From the NCBI RefSeq assembly GCF_041080865.1, contig NZ_CP160906.1, positions 744,001-808,000 on the forward strand: a DNA stretch of 64,000 nt. Reading direction: 5' to 3'. The translations under genes and the position numbers were made by a program. Below are positions 1 through 11,122 of this stretch, one piece after another; position 1 is the first letter of the stretch; every line of letters starts with the position of its first letter. A model generated the notes under the pieces. That model was given only the letters and a program-made list of their open reading frames with translations. It did no database searches and was not told the DNA's origin. The stretch comes from Psychromonas sp. MME1. Its GTDB lineage: Bacteria; Pseudomonadota; Gammaproteobacteria; Enterobacterales; Psychromonadaceae.

Positions 1-1413
1 AAACTTGGCCATAAGGTACATATTGTCTTAGAAAAAATGTCGGAGCTTAAATTAATTTTAAGTGAAGCTAAGGCGCTTAATGTTGAGCCTCGCTTAGGTA
101 TTCGCGTTCGTTTAGCTTCTCAAGGTAAGGGAAAATGGCAAGCAAGTGGCGGTGAAAAATCTAAATTTGGTTTATCTGCTTCACAGGTATTGTCTGTTGT
201 TGATACGTTAAGCGCAGAAAATAAACTTGATACTCTACAATTAGTGCATTTTCACCTCGGTTCTCAGATAGCAAACATTCGAGATGTTCGCTTTGGGGTG
301 AGTGAAGCCGCACGATTCTATTGTGAATTACGTAAACTCGGTGCGCAAGTTGCTTATATGGATGTCGGTGGTGGTTTGGCTGTTGATTATGACGGTACTC
401 GCAGCCAATCATCTAATTCCATGAATTACAGTTTAGCTGAATATGCTAATAACATTGTTGGTACGATTGCTGATATCTGTTATACCTATCAGCAACCCGT
501 CCCAGCCATTATCTCTGAATCAGGTCGCTCATTAACAGCGCATCATGCGGTATTAATTTCCAATGTAATTGGTGCTGAGTCTTATCAACCAGAAACATTG
601 CTTCCTCCGAGCGACGATGAATCAGTGTTATTGCAAAATATGTGGGGATCATGGGAGCAATTAGATAAACGTAATGATGACCGTGCATTAATAGAAATTT
701 ACCACGATACACAAAATGACGTCGCCGAAGTGCACAGTCAATTTGCAACGGGTCTACTTAACTTGAGGCAACGTGCATGGGCAGAGCAGGTACATCTGCG
801 AGTTTGTCATGAACTTAATAAATTAATGGATGAAAAAAATCGTTTCCATCGCCCTATTATTGATGATTTAAACGAAAAATTGGCTGATAAACTGTTTGTT
901 AATTTCTCCTTATTTCAGTCATTGCCTGACGCATGGGGGATTGAGCAAATATTCCCAGTATTGCCTTTAAATGGATTAGATGATGCGGTACAAAACCGTG
1001 CCGTTTTACTTGATATTACCTGCGATTCTGATGGGGCTATTGACCATTATGTAGATGGGCAGGGTATTGAAAGCACGTTATTAATGCCTCGTTGGACAGA
1101 GGAGAAACCTTATCTAATGGGATTTTTCCTAGTGGGCGCGTATCAAGAAATTCTTGGCAATATGCATAACCTATTTGGTGATACTCACAGTGCGGTGGTG
1201 ATGGTCAATGATGATGGTGAAATAGACGTGACCGAAATCGCCCACGGCAATATTGTCGAAGATATGCTCAATTATGTCAGCTTAGATTCTGAAGAATTTA
1301 AAGAAACCTATTCTCAATTAGTGAATAGTAAATTACCACCTGAAGAGCGTGAAGAGGTCTTTGATGAACTCATTTTAGGCCTGAAAGGTTATACCTATTT
1401 AGAAGATTATTAA
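1..1413 (+). CDS. speA: Biosynthetic arginine decarboxylase, C-terminal part (5' end outside window)
   Basis: PLP enzyme that decarboxylates arginine to agmatine, the first step of the agmatine route to putrescine. The reading frame is open from base 1 (K-L-G-H-K-V-H-I-V), so the ATG at 37 is internal and the gene starts upstream of the window. About 470 residues are visible, against roughly 630-660 for the family, so the first part of the PLP barrel is missing. The glycine-rich phosphate loop ([12 protein letters not shown], about visible residue 121) and the C-terminal active-site segment with CDSDG (about residue 340) are present. speB follows 10 bases downstream, so the two are probably co-transcribed. 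Identification is firm. Confidence 0.95.
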   Translation, partial: KLGHKVHIVLEKMSELKLILSEAKALNVEPRLGIRVRLASQGKGKWQASGGEKSKFGLSASQVLSVVDTLSAENKLDTLQLVHFHLGSQIANIRDVRFGVSEAARFYCELRKLGAQVAYMDVGGGLAVDYDGTRSQSSNSMNYSLAEYANNIVGTIADICYTYQQPVPAIISESGRSLTAHHAVLISNVIGAESYQPETLLPPSDDESVLLQNMWGSWEQLDKRNDDRALIEIYHDTQNDVAEVHSQFATGLLNLRQRAWAEQVHLRVCHELNKLMDEKNRFHRPIIDDLNEKLADKLFVNFSLFQSLPDAWGIEQIFPVLPLNGLDDAVQNRAVLLDITCDSDGAIDHYVDGQGIESTLLMPRWTEEKPYLMGFFLVGAYQEILGNMHNLFGDTHSAVVMVNDDGEIDVTEIAHGNIVEDMLNYVSLDSEEFKETYSQLVNSKLPPEEREEVFDELILGLKGYTYLEDY

Positions 1414-1423
1414 GGAACAATAG

Positions 1424-2344
1424 ATGAGTCAATTATTTCAGCAAGTGGATAATTCAATTTACTCCAATGCCATGACTTTTTTACGCTTGCCATTGGCGAT
1501 GGATCCCGTCGCTGCGAATGCACAGCTAGCGGTATTAGGTTTACCCTTTGATTTAGCAACCACTGGGCGTTCTGGTGCGCGTATGGGGCCAACAGCGATT
1601 CGTCATGCCTCGATTAATTTGGCATGGGAAGGTTATCGTTATCCTTGGAAATTTAATTTGCTTGAGCAAATCAGTGCCATTGATGCGGGAGATTTAGTAT
1701 ACGATTGTGGTGATGCCGCACAATTTACAGATAAAGTAGAGAAGGCCGCCAATGAGATCCTCTCTTCCGATAAAGCGCTGTTAGCGCTCGGAGGGGACCA
1801 TTTTGTTACTCTGCCTTTATTACGTGCGCACCATAAGAAATTCGGAAAAATGGCGCTGATTCATTTCGATGCACATACAGATACCTATGACAGTGGCAGC
1901 CGCTATGACCATGGCACCATGTTCTACCATGCGCCAAATGAAGGATTGATCGATCCCGACCATAGCGTGCAAATCGGTATTCGTACGTCATATAATCCGA
2001 ATAATCACGCTTTTACCGTGATTGATGCGATGCAGGCTAATGACCTTAGTGTTGAGCAAATTTGCGATATTATTCGTACTAAAATTGGATCGCTCCCTGT
2101 TTATTTAACTTTTGATATCGACTGTTTAGATCCCGCCTATGCACCAGGTACTGGGACTCCCGTGTGTGGAGGATTAAGCACAGATAAAATATTAAAAGTG
2201 TTACGTGCTTTGCAGGGGATTAATATAGTGGGGATGGATGTCGTTGAAGTCTCGCCTGCCTATGATAGCAGTGAAATAACCGCATTAGCTGGTGCAACGA
2301 TTGCCGTTGAACTGATGCATCTTTGGGCTGTTAATAATAAATAA
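1424..2344 (+). CDS. speB: Agmatinase
   Basis: Hydrolyses agmatine to putrescine and urea and so completes the pathway begun by the upstream speA. The 306 residues match the usual length of the ureohydrolase (arginase/agmatinase) family. The binuclear manganese ligands are visible: GGDHF near residue 124, DAHTD near 148 and DIDCLDP near 231. The ATG lies 10 bases after the speA stop, with a GGAAC stretch as a modest ribosome binding site, which fits a speAB operon. A short inverted repeat follows the stop codon. Confidence 0.96.
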   Translation: MSQLFQQVDNSIYSNAMTFLRLPLAMDPVAANAQLAVLGLPFDLATTGRSGARMGPTAIRHASINLAWEGYRYPWKFNLLEQISAIDAGDLVYDCGDAAQFTDKVEKAANEILSSDKALLALGGDHFVTLPLLRAHHKKFGKMALIHFDAHTDTYDSGSRYDHGTMFYHAPNEGLIDPDHSVQIGIRTSYNPNNHAFTVIDAMQANDLSVEQICDIIRTKIGSLPVYLTFDIDCLDPAYAPGTGTPVCGGLSTDKILKVLRALQGINIVGMDVVEVSPAYDSSEITALAGATIAVELMHLWAVNNK

Positions 2345-2357
2345 GTGTATTCCCTTG

Positions 2358-2389
2358 CCATAGCAGATGTGACAACCATTTTGCTATGG
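2358..2389 (+). terminator. Candidate hairpin after speB
   Basis: CCATAGCA (2358-2365) pairs perfectly with TGCTATGG (2382-2389) around a 16-base loop, 14 bases after the speB stop. There is no T-tract after it, so a role as terminator is only a suggestion. Confidence 0.35.
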
Positions 2390-2399
2390 TGAGGATCTA

Positions 2400-2561
2400 A
2401 TACCAATTCCGGTAAGTATGTGATCTAGATTTTGCGCAGGAAAAACAGCTTAATTCAAGGCGTAATTTGACGTAAATGGTTATTCCCTTTGCGAAAATTA
2501 CAACGCAGCAGTAAGTTGTTTTAACCAGTAAAATAGATCAGCTATTTATCGGAATTGGTAT
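2400..2561. repeat. 162-bp MITE-like repeat, copy 1
   Basis: A non-coding element bounded by the inverted ends ATACCAATTCCG and CGGAATTGGTAT. A second copy of exactly the same length lies at 14354-14515 and shares its interior: TGTGATCTA, TAGGAAAAA/CAGGAAAAA, AATTCAAGGC, GTAAATGGTT, AACGCAG, TTTTAACCAG and AAAATAGATCAG. It carries no ORF. Two full-length copies with terminal inverted repeats suggest a miniature inverted-repeat element moved by a transposase supplied elsewhere. Here it fills the gap between speB and the acetyltransferase gene. Confidence 0.85.
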
Positions 2562-2583
2562 AAACAAGGAAGGAGATGCAGAC

Positions 2584-3138
2584 GTGAACATAACGCTAAA
2601 AGTGGCCACTATTGACCATGTTGACGAGGTGCTTGCACTTCATTACAAATATCAAATAGATTCAATCTCTGAACATGACAAAGCAGATGGTTTTATTACA
2701 ACCGCTTTTACTAAAGCACATTTAGTTGCGTTAATTGAAAAAGAGCAGGGGCTTTGTATAGCTATTGAGAATGAGCAAATCGTTGCCTATGCTATGTCCG
2801 CTTCTTGGGGATTTTGGCAACAATGGCCGATGTTTCAATATATGGTCGAAAATTTACATGATGTACCTTTCGAAGGGCAGAATTTAACAGTTGATAACTC
2901 CTATCAATATGGACCCATTTGTGTTGATAAACGTGTTCGTGGTCTGGGCGTTTTTGAAAAAATATTCACTTTTAGTCTGCAACATATGGCTAGTCGCTAT
3001 CCAGTGATGGTTACCTTTATTAATAAAATAAATCCAAGATCTTATCACGCTCATACAGGTAAAACCGCATTACAGGTAATTGAAGAGTTTCAATTTAACA
3101 ATAATCACTATTATAAATTAGCGTGTAAAACAGCTTAG
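2584..3138 (+). CDS. GNAT-family N-acetyltransferase-like protein
   Basis: A 184-residue protein that looks like an acetyl-CoA-dependent N-acetyltransferase. The stretch VDKRVRGLGVFEKIF (about residues 118-132) resembles GNAT motif A (R/Q-x-x-G-x-G/A), the pyrophosphate-binding loop. Substrate unknown. The start is a GTG at 2584 with a strong purine-rich site (AAGGAAGGAG) just upstream, which lies immediately beyond the right end of the 162-bp repeat. The lipoprotein hydrolase gene follows 20 bases later on the same strand and could share its transcript. Confidence 0.7.
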   Translation: MNITLKVATIDHVDEVLALHYKYQIDSISEHDKADGFITTAFTKAHLVALIEKEQGLCIAIENEQIVAYAMSASWGFWQQWPMFQYMVENLHDVPFEGQNLTVDNSYQYGPICVDKRVRGLGVFEKIFTFSLQHMASRYPVMVTFINKINPRSYHAHTGKTALQVIEEFQFNNNHYYKLACKTA

Positions 3139-3158
3139 CAACAAGCAAGGAGTGCTAC

Positions 3159-4211
3159 TTGAAAGTTTGTTTTTCCCGTAGATACAAACCATTATTACTG
3201 CTTCTTATTGTTGTTTTGTCGTACGGCTGTAGTTCACCACAAACTCAGCCTCTCTCTGATATTCTCCTACCCCCTCAATTACAAAAGAACTATTTCATTG
3301 CTGATGATGGATACTATCTACCGTTGCATACCTATTGGCCTGATGGCCCTGCTCAGGGAATCGTCATTGCTTTGCATGGTTTTAATGATTACAGCAATGG
3401 CTTTACTAAGATGTGTGAATATTATGTCGCTCGCAATGTAGCTTGCTTTGCCTATGATCAACGTGGTTTTGGACAAACCGTAATGGCGGGTTTATGGCCA
3501 AAAGCTGGGCGATTACAGCAAGATTTAGCTGTTATTAGCAAGTTGTTAGCAAAGCAATACCCTGATTTACCTATTTATGTCGTTGGTGAAAGTATGGGCG
3601 GGGCGGTTATTCTCACTGCGATGGCGGATAACAGATTAATGTTATCACATTATCTGCAAGGGGTGGTTTTATTGGCGCCAGCTGTTTGGGCAAGAAGCAC
3701 ACAGCCATGGTATCAGAGATGGTCATTGTGGCTTGCTGTGCATACCTTTCCTGATTGGCAACCGACGGGCAAAGGTTTAGGTATTCAAGCCACCGATAAT
3801 ATTGCTGCGTTACGGGCGATGTCGAGTGATCAATGGGTGATAAAAAAGACCCGTATAGATGCGTTATATGGATTAACTAATTTAATGGATAACGCATTGT
3901 TAGCGGCTAAAAAGATCTCGATTAATAGTTTTATTGTCTATGGTAATCAGGATCAAGTGATACCGAAAAAGGCAATGTGCAGCATGTTAAATAATAGTAA
4001 ATCAGCGCCAGCAAGAGTTGCTTTTAAGCTCTATTTAGAGGGGTATCATATGCTATCCCGTGATTTACAAGCTGAGAATCTATTTGCAGATAGCTATCAA
4101 TGGATGTTTGCCTTACCGTTGTTGAATGAGCAACGGCAAGACAAACAGAATAGATCATCGGATATTATAACAATCGAATCCGATAAACCTATCAGCTATT
4201 GTGAGCCATAA
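3159..4211 (+). CDS. Alpha/beta-hydrolase lipoprotein (monoacylglycerol lipase-like)
   Basis: A 350-residue serine hydrolase predicted to be a lipoprotein. The N-terminus has basic residues, a leucine-rich core and the lipobox L-S-Y-G-C (Cys 24). The fold is an alpha/beta hydrolase: an oxyanion-side HGF near residue 73, the nucleophile elbow GESMGG near residues 143-148 (Ser about 145), and a C-terminal EGYHMLSR that supplies the likely catalytic histidine. This arrangement is typical of the monoglyceride lipase/lysophospholipase (Hydrolase_4) group, so a lipid ester substrate is likely but unproven. The start is TTG at 3159 with AAGGAG 8 bases upstream. Confidence 0.75.
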   Translation: MKVCFSRRYKPLLLLLIVVLSYGCSSPQTQPLSDILLPPQLQKNYFIADDGYYLPLHTYWPDGPAQGIVIALHGFNDYSNGFTKMCEYYVARNVACFAYDQRGFGQTVMAGLWPKAGRLQQDLAVISKLLAKQYPDLPIYVVGESMGGAVILTAMADNRLMLSHYLQGVVLLAPAVWARSTQPWYQRWSLWLAVHTFPDWQPTGKGLGIQATDNIAALRAMSSDQWVIKKTRIDALYGLTNLMDNALLAAKKISINSFIVYGNQDQVIPKKAMCSMLNNSKSAPARVAFKLYLEGYHMLSRDLQAENLFADSYQWMFALPLLNEQRQDKQNRSSDIITIESDKPISYCEP

Positions 4212-4218
4212 ACCGCTA

Positions 4219-4410
4219 CTATATTTTTTGTATATATTTTAAACAGCCCGTCGACTTGTCACGTATCGTCGTATATTGGCCTTCATAAATACAGATAACT
4301 TTACCCTGTTCTTTATAGGTTTCCATATCGATACGAAGCAAGGTGAATTGCTCACTGAAAACAGGTGTAGAGCAAAACAATATCAATATTAATAAGCTTA
4401 ATTTTTTCAT
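4219..4410 (-). CDS. Small secreted protein of unknown function
   Basis: A 63-residue ORF that I do not recognise. The first 19 residues form a clear Sec signal peptide (MKKLSLLILILFCSTPVFS, then EQF). The mature part has two cysteines (Cys 40 and Cys 56) that could form one disulfide. A good ribosome binding site (GGAGAGG) precedes the ATG. It converges on the hydrolase gene, whose stop is only 7 bases away. A real gene is likely because of the signal peptide and ribosome site, but no function can be given. Confidence 0.6.
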   Translation of the reverse strand: MKKLSLLILILFCSTPVFSEQFTLLRIDMETYKEQGKVICIYEGQYTTIRDKSTGCLKYIQKI

Positions 4411-4469
4411 TTTTACCTCTCCGTTTTCTCTTTGCTTGCAAAAAGATGCAATAGGGATAGCTATTGTGA

Positions 4470-5598
4470 TTACTCTGCGTACCAGTAGCCGTTATTTACA
4501 AGCTCAGTAAATAGCGTTAGGGCACCATGATTTTCATGTAACAGATCGATAACTTCACTACCAATCTCATCTTGATCACAAAGATGATGGCCTAGCTCTT
4601 TAAAGCCCGTACAGTCAAAGTGCAATCCATTAATAAATAAAGAGGTTGCTGCTTGTTGAAAATAAACCGCACGTAATCCGCCTAAACGGATAAATTGTGC
4701 GCCATCTTCAAGGAGTTGTAATATCTCTTCATTTTCCAGTGCTGGTTCAACGGGGGCAATGTCAAGTTCATGTTTGGCTTCACTAATCATTTTGCCAAAC
4801 CAAGGTATTAGCGCTTCGGGAGTTTGGCAGTTGGCGAGCATAACGCGATGTAACTCTCGCAGTTCTTGGGTTTCAATTTGCCCTGGTCTTTCGCGTAGCT
4901 GCATGACCCGATCCGTGTAACGTTCTGGTGTTGCATTATTATCTATATTGTAATCGGTAAAGCTACTTAATAGATCATTTTGATCTGGCGCGCGAAACCC
5001 AACGCTGTAGTTTAATGATGGTTCAATCGCGTAACCTTCGTGGGGGTAGCCACAGGGAATATAGAGGATGTCGCCTGGCTCAAGCTCAACATCTATGATC
5101 GCTGCAAAGCTCTCACAATGTTTGAGTGCGCCATGTGCCGCAAATTCATGCAATTCACTCTTTTCGCCAACGCGCCAATGGCGTTTACCTAACCCTTGAA
5201 TAATAAATACATCATAATTGTCGATATGTGGGCCGACACCACCCTGTGGTGTAGAATAACTGATCATCAGGTCATCAATACGCCAATTTGGCAGAAAGCG
5301 AAAGCAGCGAACTAACCCTTGAGACTCGCCATGCCAGTGGTCAACGGCTTGAATTAATAAACTCGCGCCCTCATGTTCTAATTTCTCGAAGGTAGTAAAG
5401 GGGCCACATTCGGCTTGCCACTGCTCACCTTCTTTAAAAACAAGGCGACTTTCAATCTCTTCTTCCATCGCTAAGCCTGGCAATTTCATCGGGCATGATG
5501 GGATCAATAAAATCGCTAAATCCTTGTTTAATAACTGTTGGTTTTTTTTGCCAGTAGGTGTCGAGAAAATGGTTAATATCTAAATTAAGTTCAAACAT
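4470..5598 (-). pseudogene. roxA: JmjC-type ribosomal protein L16 arginine hydroxylase, frameshifted
   Basis: Homologue of RoxA/YcfD, the Fe(II)/2-oxoglutarate oxygenase that hydroxylates an arginine of ribosomal protein L16. The N-terminus reads from an ATG at 5598 with an AAGAGG ribosome site (MFELNLDINHFLDTYW, later FSDFIDPIMPDEIA) and reaches a stop at 5452-5454. The rest (LAMEEEIESRLVF to the stop at 4470) lies in another frame, entered near 5470-5480. Together they give a continuous, full-length (about 375 residues) YcfD-like protein. The junction matches the family only if one base is removed near GCCAGGC. The iron ligand motif is HID (from PHIDNYDVF). Either a natural frameshift or a sequence error. 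A start at 5507 would give a 345-residue protein without the conserved N-terminus. Confidence 0.85.
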
Positions 5599-5710
5599 GA
5601 AGGCCTCTTACAGTGATTAAATTGGGGGTGCTTGTTTTGATTATATACCCGTTAGCCGTGAAAAGGGATTACCGACATTAATCAAAATATAATAGAAGGG
5701 ATAAGGGAAA

Positions 5711-5737
5711 ATAAAAAGGCAGCCAATAGGCTGCCTT
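5711..5737 (-). terminator. Rho-independent terminator of purB
   Basis: AAGGCAGCC (5716-5724) and GGCTGCCTT (5729-5737) form a perfect 9-bp stem with a 4-base loop. Read on the minus strand the stem is followed by TTTTTAT, and it lies 23 bases after the purB stop. Confidence 0.85.
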
Positions 5738-5759
5738 CAGTTGCACTGGTTTGCTCGGT

Positions 5760-7142
<1,383 letters not shown>

Positions 7143-7200
7143 CTAAATTTTAGAGTAGGTTGTTTTAAAACTATGGGTGTTTAATCTTATTGAATATGCA

Positions 7201-7830
7201 TTAAACACGGTGTAAATTTTGTTTGGTTTGATGAATCATGGCTTTACGAGAGAGTATCAGGTGTCTGCGTTTCCCACCAATTTGTCGCCATAATACCGTC
7301 GCGCGCACCCCTGCGAGCAAAAGAGCCCGAATTTTATGCTGTGTTACTTGTTGTTGCAAGCAACTTGGGTTGCCATTAACTTGAATTTTCGGGCCAAGGT
7401 TACTGATTAAGTCACGATAAATAGAGTCCAAATTGCTTAATACGCTACTGTCATCAATTTCAAAGTGGTTAAGTTGACGCTTAACTTGGTTAATACGTTC
7501 ACTGAGTAAATTAAGAGTATTGCTGTTCGTTATTAATTTTTTTTCCAGTGCAATCATGCCCACAAGGTATTTAGTAACCTGCATATTGCGGCTGTTACTG
7601 GCATTATCTAGCTGTTCCAGCATGCATTTAAAGCCGACTTCTAATGATGAATAACCACCAAAAATATCTAATGGTGATTCCCCCTCGGTACGCATGATGG
7701 AGTGTAATGATGCATTAAATGCAACGGCGTCAGGGCATACACCTTTTGTGGCAATTTTATCCACTAAATAAGCCGCTTGGCACATCGCTGCAAAGGCGAG
7801 ACTGCGAGATTCTAAATTATGAAATGGCAT
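7201..7830 (-). CDS. hflD: HflD, high-frequency-lysogenization protein homologue
   Basis: A 209-residue protein of the HflD/YcfC family, known in E. coli as a peripheral membrane protein that affects lambda lysogenization by binding CII. Its normal cell role is not settled. Sequence features are helical (ESRSLAFAAMCQAAYLVDKIA at the start, LSERINQVKRQLNHF in the middle) with no enzymatic motif. The ATG overlaps the mnmA stop by one base (TAATG), so translation is probably coupled. The position between mnmA and purB is the conserved one and supports the name. Confidence 0.9.
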   Translation of the reverse strand: MPFHNLESRSLAFAAMCQAAYLVDKIATKGVCPDAVAFNASLHSIMRTEGESPLDIFGGYSSLEVGFKCMLEQLDNASNSRNMQVTKYLVGMIALEKKLITNSNTLNLLSERINQVKRQLNHFEIDDSSVLSNLDSIYRDLISNLGPKIQVNGNPSCLQQQVTQHKIRALLLAGVRATVLWRQIGGKRRHLILSRKAMIHQTKQNLHRV

Positions 7831-8945
7831 TATTTGACTTCTCTATTTTGTAAATGTTGTTCAATAATTGCGCCACCTAGGCACACATCACCTTGATAAA
7901 ATACGGCCGATTGACCCGGGGTGACAGCTGCTTGTTGTTCATCAAAAATAACTTCGAGTGTATCGTCATCAATAGGCGTAACGGTACAAGCTATATCCTG
8001 TTGGCGATAACGGGTTTTCACCGTACAGGTAAATGGTTCTTTTTTAACGGTGCGATCTACCCAGTCACACTGTTTAGCAATTAGCCCATAGGAAAATAGC
8101 GCAGGATGGTGAGCACCTTGAGCCACTAATAGTTGATTTTTTTGCATATCTTTACCGACTACATACCAAGGATCTTCGCTGGAATTTTGTAAACCGCCGA
8201 TACCAAGGCCTTTTCGTTGCCCAAGGGTATGATACATTAAACCCTGATGTTGGCCGATAACCTCGCCACTTGGGGTGACGATATCTCCCGGCTGTGCGGG
8301 TAAATATTCTTGTAAAAATTCAGTAAATTTACGCTCACCAATAAAACAGATACCGGTGCTATCTTTCTTATTGGCGGTGATTAAATCTTGCTCTTCAGCA
8401 ATTCGGCGTACTTCTGGTTTCTCTAATTCACCAACGGGAAAAAGCGTTTTTGCTATCTGTTTTTCGCCCACGGCGTAAAGGAAATAGCTTTGATCTTTAT
8501 TATTGTCTAGACCACGTAGTAGCTGTACATGACCATTTTCCTCACGGCGACGTACATAATGCCCAGTTGCAATATAATCGGCCCCTAAGTCTTCTGCGGC
8601 AAATTCTAAAAATGCTTTAAATTTAATCTCTTTATTACACATGATATCAGGGTTGGGAGTACGCCCCGCTTTATATTCAGCAAGAAAATGTTCAAAGACG
8701 TTATCCCAATATTCAGCAGCAAAGTTGATGGTGTGTAAAGTGATGCCTAATTTATCACAGACCGCTTGTGCATCTTGAAGGTCTTGGGCAGCCGCACAAT
8801 ACTCGTTGGTATCATCCTCTTCCCAGTTTTTCATAAATAGCCCTTCAACTTGGTATCCCTGTTGCTGTAATAAATACGCAGATACGGATGAATCAACACC
8901 GCCGGACATTCCGACGATCACTTTTATTTGGCTATTGTCTGTCAT
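7830..8945 (-). CDS. mnmA: tRNA-specific 2-thiouridylase
   Basis: Thiolates U34 of the tRNAs for Lys, Glu and Gln, taking sulfur from the Tus relay. The 371 residues are full length. The PP-loop SGGVDSS is at residues 14-20. The two catalytic cysteines sit in [12 protein letters not shown] (about 103) and [13 protein letters not shown] (about 200). The start ATG at 8945 has a GGAG-like site just upstream. It is the first gene of the mnmA-hflD-purB cluster. The nudJ gene that lies next to mnmA in E. coli is absent here. Confidence 0.97.
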   Translation of the reverse strand: MTDNSQIKVIVGMSGGVDSSVSAYLLQQQGYQVEGLFMKNWEEDDTNEYCAAAQDLQDAQAVCDKLGITLHTINFAAEYWDNVFEHFLAEYKAGRTPNPDIMCNKEIKFKAFLEFAAEDLGADYIATGHYVRRREENGHVQLLRGLDNNKDQSYFLYAVGEKQIAKTLFPVGELEKPEVRRIAEEQDLITANKKDSTGICFIGERKFTEFLQEYLPAQPGDIVTPSGEVIGQHQGLMYHTLGQRKGLGIGGLQNSSEDPWYVVGKDMQKNQLLVAQGAHHPALFSYGLIAKQCDWVDRTVKKEPFTCTVKTRYRQQDIACTVTPIDDDTLEVIFDEQQAAVTPGQSAVFYQGDVCLGGAIIEQHLQNREVK

Positions 8946-9440
8946 AAATTATTCTCCTACTGATTTGCGCTGGATTTTAACAGATATTGAGTAAAAATGC
9001 AGGGGGATATTGCAGCTAATATTCTTCGTTATAGGTTTAAGTAAAGCAGACACCTTGGTTGTGTCATTGCTATCTACTATTGATAACGGTTGATGAGTTA
9101 TTTTCATTCGTTATCAATAATTTACGCCTTGAGCGCCCCTCCTGTGGTGTGATATATCCCATTGTTATTAAAAGAAAAAATGTGTTTGGTGGTGGAATGT
9201 AAATATAAAAAAAGTCAATTTGTTAATAAATTTACTAAATAGTTAAAACTATATTTTGTTATCTTCTTCTAATCCATGTATTCTTGCGCGCTTTTTAAGC
9301 GTAGTTGTTAACTCTGTTCATAGTAATCGATTAAGGTTGCTATTTGTTTTTAACTCAATTTTAAAATTAATATTTTGTTGGAAAGTGACCGCACTTTCTT
9401 AACTTTACCTTCTGTTTTAGTTATATATAGGATACACAAA
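8946..9440. other. Intergenic region between divergent mnmA and ackA
   Basis: About 495 bases with no supportable ORF. It must hold the promoters of mnmA (minus) and ackA (plus). The only clear structure is the inverted repeat at 9079-9118. The 200 bases before ackA are very AT-rich. Confidence 0.6.
9079..9118. repeat. 10-bp perfect inverted repeat upstream of ackA
   Basis: ATTGATAACG (9079-9088) and CGTTATCAAT (9109-9118) are exact reverse complements separated by 20 bases, so equivalent faces are about three helical turns apart. It lies roughly 320 bases before ackA and 135 bases before mnmA. It could be an operator or a weak hairpin; no factor can be named. Confidence 0.5.
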
Positions 9441-10640
9441 ATGCACAGTAAGCTGATCTTTGTACTTAATTGTGGTAGTTCTTCGTTAAAATTTGCGATT
9501 ATCGATGCCGCAAGTGGCGATGAAAAATTATCGGGTCTGGCTGAATGCCTGCATTTAGATAATGCTAGCATTAAGTGGAAACTTGATGGCAACAAAGGCA
9601 CCGCTGAACTTGGTGCGGGTGCTGCTCATGAAGAAGCATTAATTTACATTGTAGAGCACATTTTAACGCAAAAACCTGAGTTAAAAGAAAATCTTTTTGC
9701 AATCGGTCATCGCGTAGTACACGGTGGTGAAAAATTCACTAAATCAGCTCTCATTTGTGATCAAGTGATGAAAGGTATTGAAGAGTGTATTACGTTAGCA
9801 CCATTACATAATCCTGCTCACCTTGTTGGTATTCGTGCAGCGCAACATGCTTTCCCTAGTTTGCCGAATGTGGCTGTATTCGATACGGCTTTCCATCAAA
9901 CTATGCCGCAAGAGGCTTTCCTTTATGCCTTACCGTACTCTCTATATAAAGAGAATGGTATTCGTCGTTATGGTATGCACGGTACAAGTCATTACTATAT
10001 CAGCTTGCAAGCAGCGGAAATATTAAATAAACCAGTTGAAGAGTTAAACATTATTAACTGTCATCTAGGTAATGGCGGTTCTGTTTGTGCGATAAAAAAT
10101 GGTATTTCAGTTGATACCTCAATGGGTATGACGCCATTAGAAGGTTTAGTAATGGGGACGCGTTGTGGAGACCTTGATCCTGCGATTATTTTCCATTTAT
10201 ATGATCAATTAGGTTATAGTATGGCTGAGATTAACACCATGCTAACCAATAAATCAGGTTTATTAGGCATTACAGAAGTGACGAGTGATTGCCGTTATGT
10301 TGAAGATAACTACCAAACAGATGAAGCAGCGAAACGCGCAATGGATTTTTACTGTTACCGTTTAGCAAAATATATCGGTAGCTACGCAGCTGCTTTAGAT
10401 GGTCGCCTAGATGCGGTTGTGTTTACGGGCGGCATTGGTGAAAATTCAGCGCCAATTCGTGATATTACATTATCTCGCTTAGGTCTATTAGGCTTTAAAG
10501 TGGATCAAGAGGCTAACCTTAAAAATCGTTTCGGTAATGAGGGTATTATCACCGAAGAAGGTAGTACGGTGGCTATGGTTATTGCAACAAACGAAGAGTG
10601 GGTAATTGCTCGCGATACGCTAGAATTAGCTAGCGCTTAA
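9441..10640 (+). CDS. ackA: Acetate kinase
   Basis: Interconverts acetyl phosphate plus ADP with acetate plus ATP. The 399 residues from the ATG at 9441 match the family (E. coli 400). This start is preferred over the in-frame TTG at 9375 because the protein then begins [18 protein letters not shown], as in homologues, and AGGA lies upstream. Family motifs: NCGSSSLKF at 9-17, [10 protein letters not shown] near 90, DTAFH near 148, and GGIGENS near 329. A strong terminator follows and the partner gene pta is not adjacent, unlike the ackA-pta operon of many relatives. Confidence 0.97.
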   Translation: MHSKLIFVLNCGSSSLKFAIIDAASGDEKLSGLAECLHLDNASIKWKLDGNKGTAELGAGAAHEEALIYIVEHILTQKPELKENLFAIGHRVVHGGEKFTKSALICDQVMKGIEECITLAPLHNPAHLVGIRAAQHAFPSLPNVAVFDTAFHQTMPQEAFLYALPYSLYKENGIRRYGMHGTSHYYISLQAAEILNKPVEELNIINCHLGNGGSVCAIKNGISVDTSMGMTPLEGLVMGTRCGDLDPAIIFHLYDQLGYSMAEINTMLTNKSGLLGITEVTSDCRYVEDNYQTDEAAKRAMDFYCYRLAKYIGSYAAALDGRLDAVVFTGGIGENSAPIRDITLSRLGLLGFKVDQEANLKNRFGNEGIITEEGSTVAMVIATNEEWVIARDTLELASA

Positions 10641-10652
10641 TTTGTTCATAAG

Positions 10653-10680
10653 ATAAGGAGGCTTTTGCCTCCTTATTTGT
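10653..10680 (+). terminator. Rho-independent terminator of ackA
   Basis: Perfect 10-bp stem ATAAGGAGGC / GCCTCCTTAT (10653-10662 and 10667-10676) with a TTTT loop and a short T-rich tail, 12 bases after the ackA stop. Its symmetry may let it also serve the converging gene at 10688. Confidence 0.85.
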
Positions 10681-10687
10681 TAATCAT

Positions 10688-11014
10688 TTAATAGATAGCA
10701 TAACGTTTAATATTCGCCGTTAACTCGGCTTTATTTTCGTAAAATGACGCGACCATTTCTGCTATTTTTCTTAATACTTCTTTATCTTCACTGTGAATAC
10801 AAAAGCTCAAGGTTTCTTTACCAAAGGTAATTTTACTGAGTAACTCAGGGCTCTTTTCCGTGAGCATATTAGTTAATACTAAGCCCCAATCTTCACCATC
10901 CCCTAAAAAATCATTTTCTTCAAATGTTGTCCATTTTAAGTCACTTAATGTAATGGTATGGTCTTTTTTCATGCTTGAAATTAAAAAAGGTTGATAAGCA
11001 TTTGGCTGTTTCAT
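10688..11014 (-). CDS. Imm51-like family protein
   Basis: A 108-residue cytoplasmic protein. The central block (ENDFLGDGEDWGLVLTNMLT, then PELLSKITF and FCIHSEDKEVLRKIAEMVASFYEN) resembles by memory the Imm51 family, which is found among immunity proteins of polymorphic toxin systems: a G-x-G-x-DW core followed by a helix and an FxxxxxxxFC strand. No toxin gene or secretion marker lies beside it, so it would be an orphan. It is inserted between ackA and rluE in a neighbourhood that is otherwise conserved. The family assignment needs a profile search; that it is a real gene is likely. Confidence 0.5.
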   Translation of the reverse strand: MKQPNAYQPFLISSMKKDHTITLSDLKWTTFEENDFLGDGEDWGLVLTNMLTEKSPELLSKITFGKETLSFCIHSEDKEVLRKIAEMVASFYENKAELTANIKRYAIY

Positions 11015-11122
11015 TCTGTTTCTCTAAGGTGATTGACGTATAGTCATCCTACAGAAACCGTACAATTAAATTGCTGCTTAGTTCATACTTTGTATATAGA
11101 AATCAGTGCTACACGTTATATT

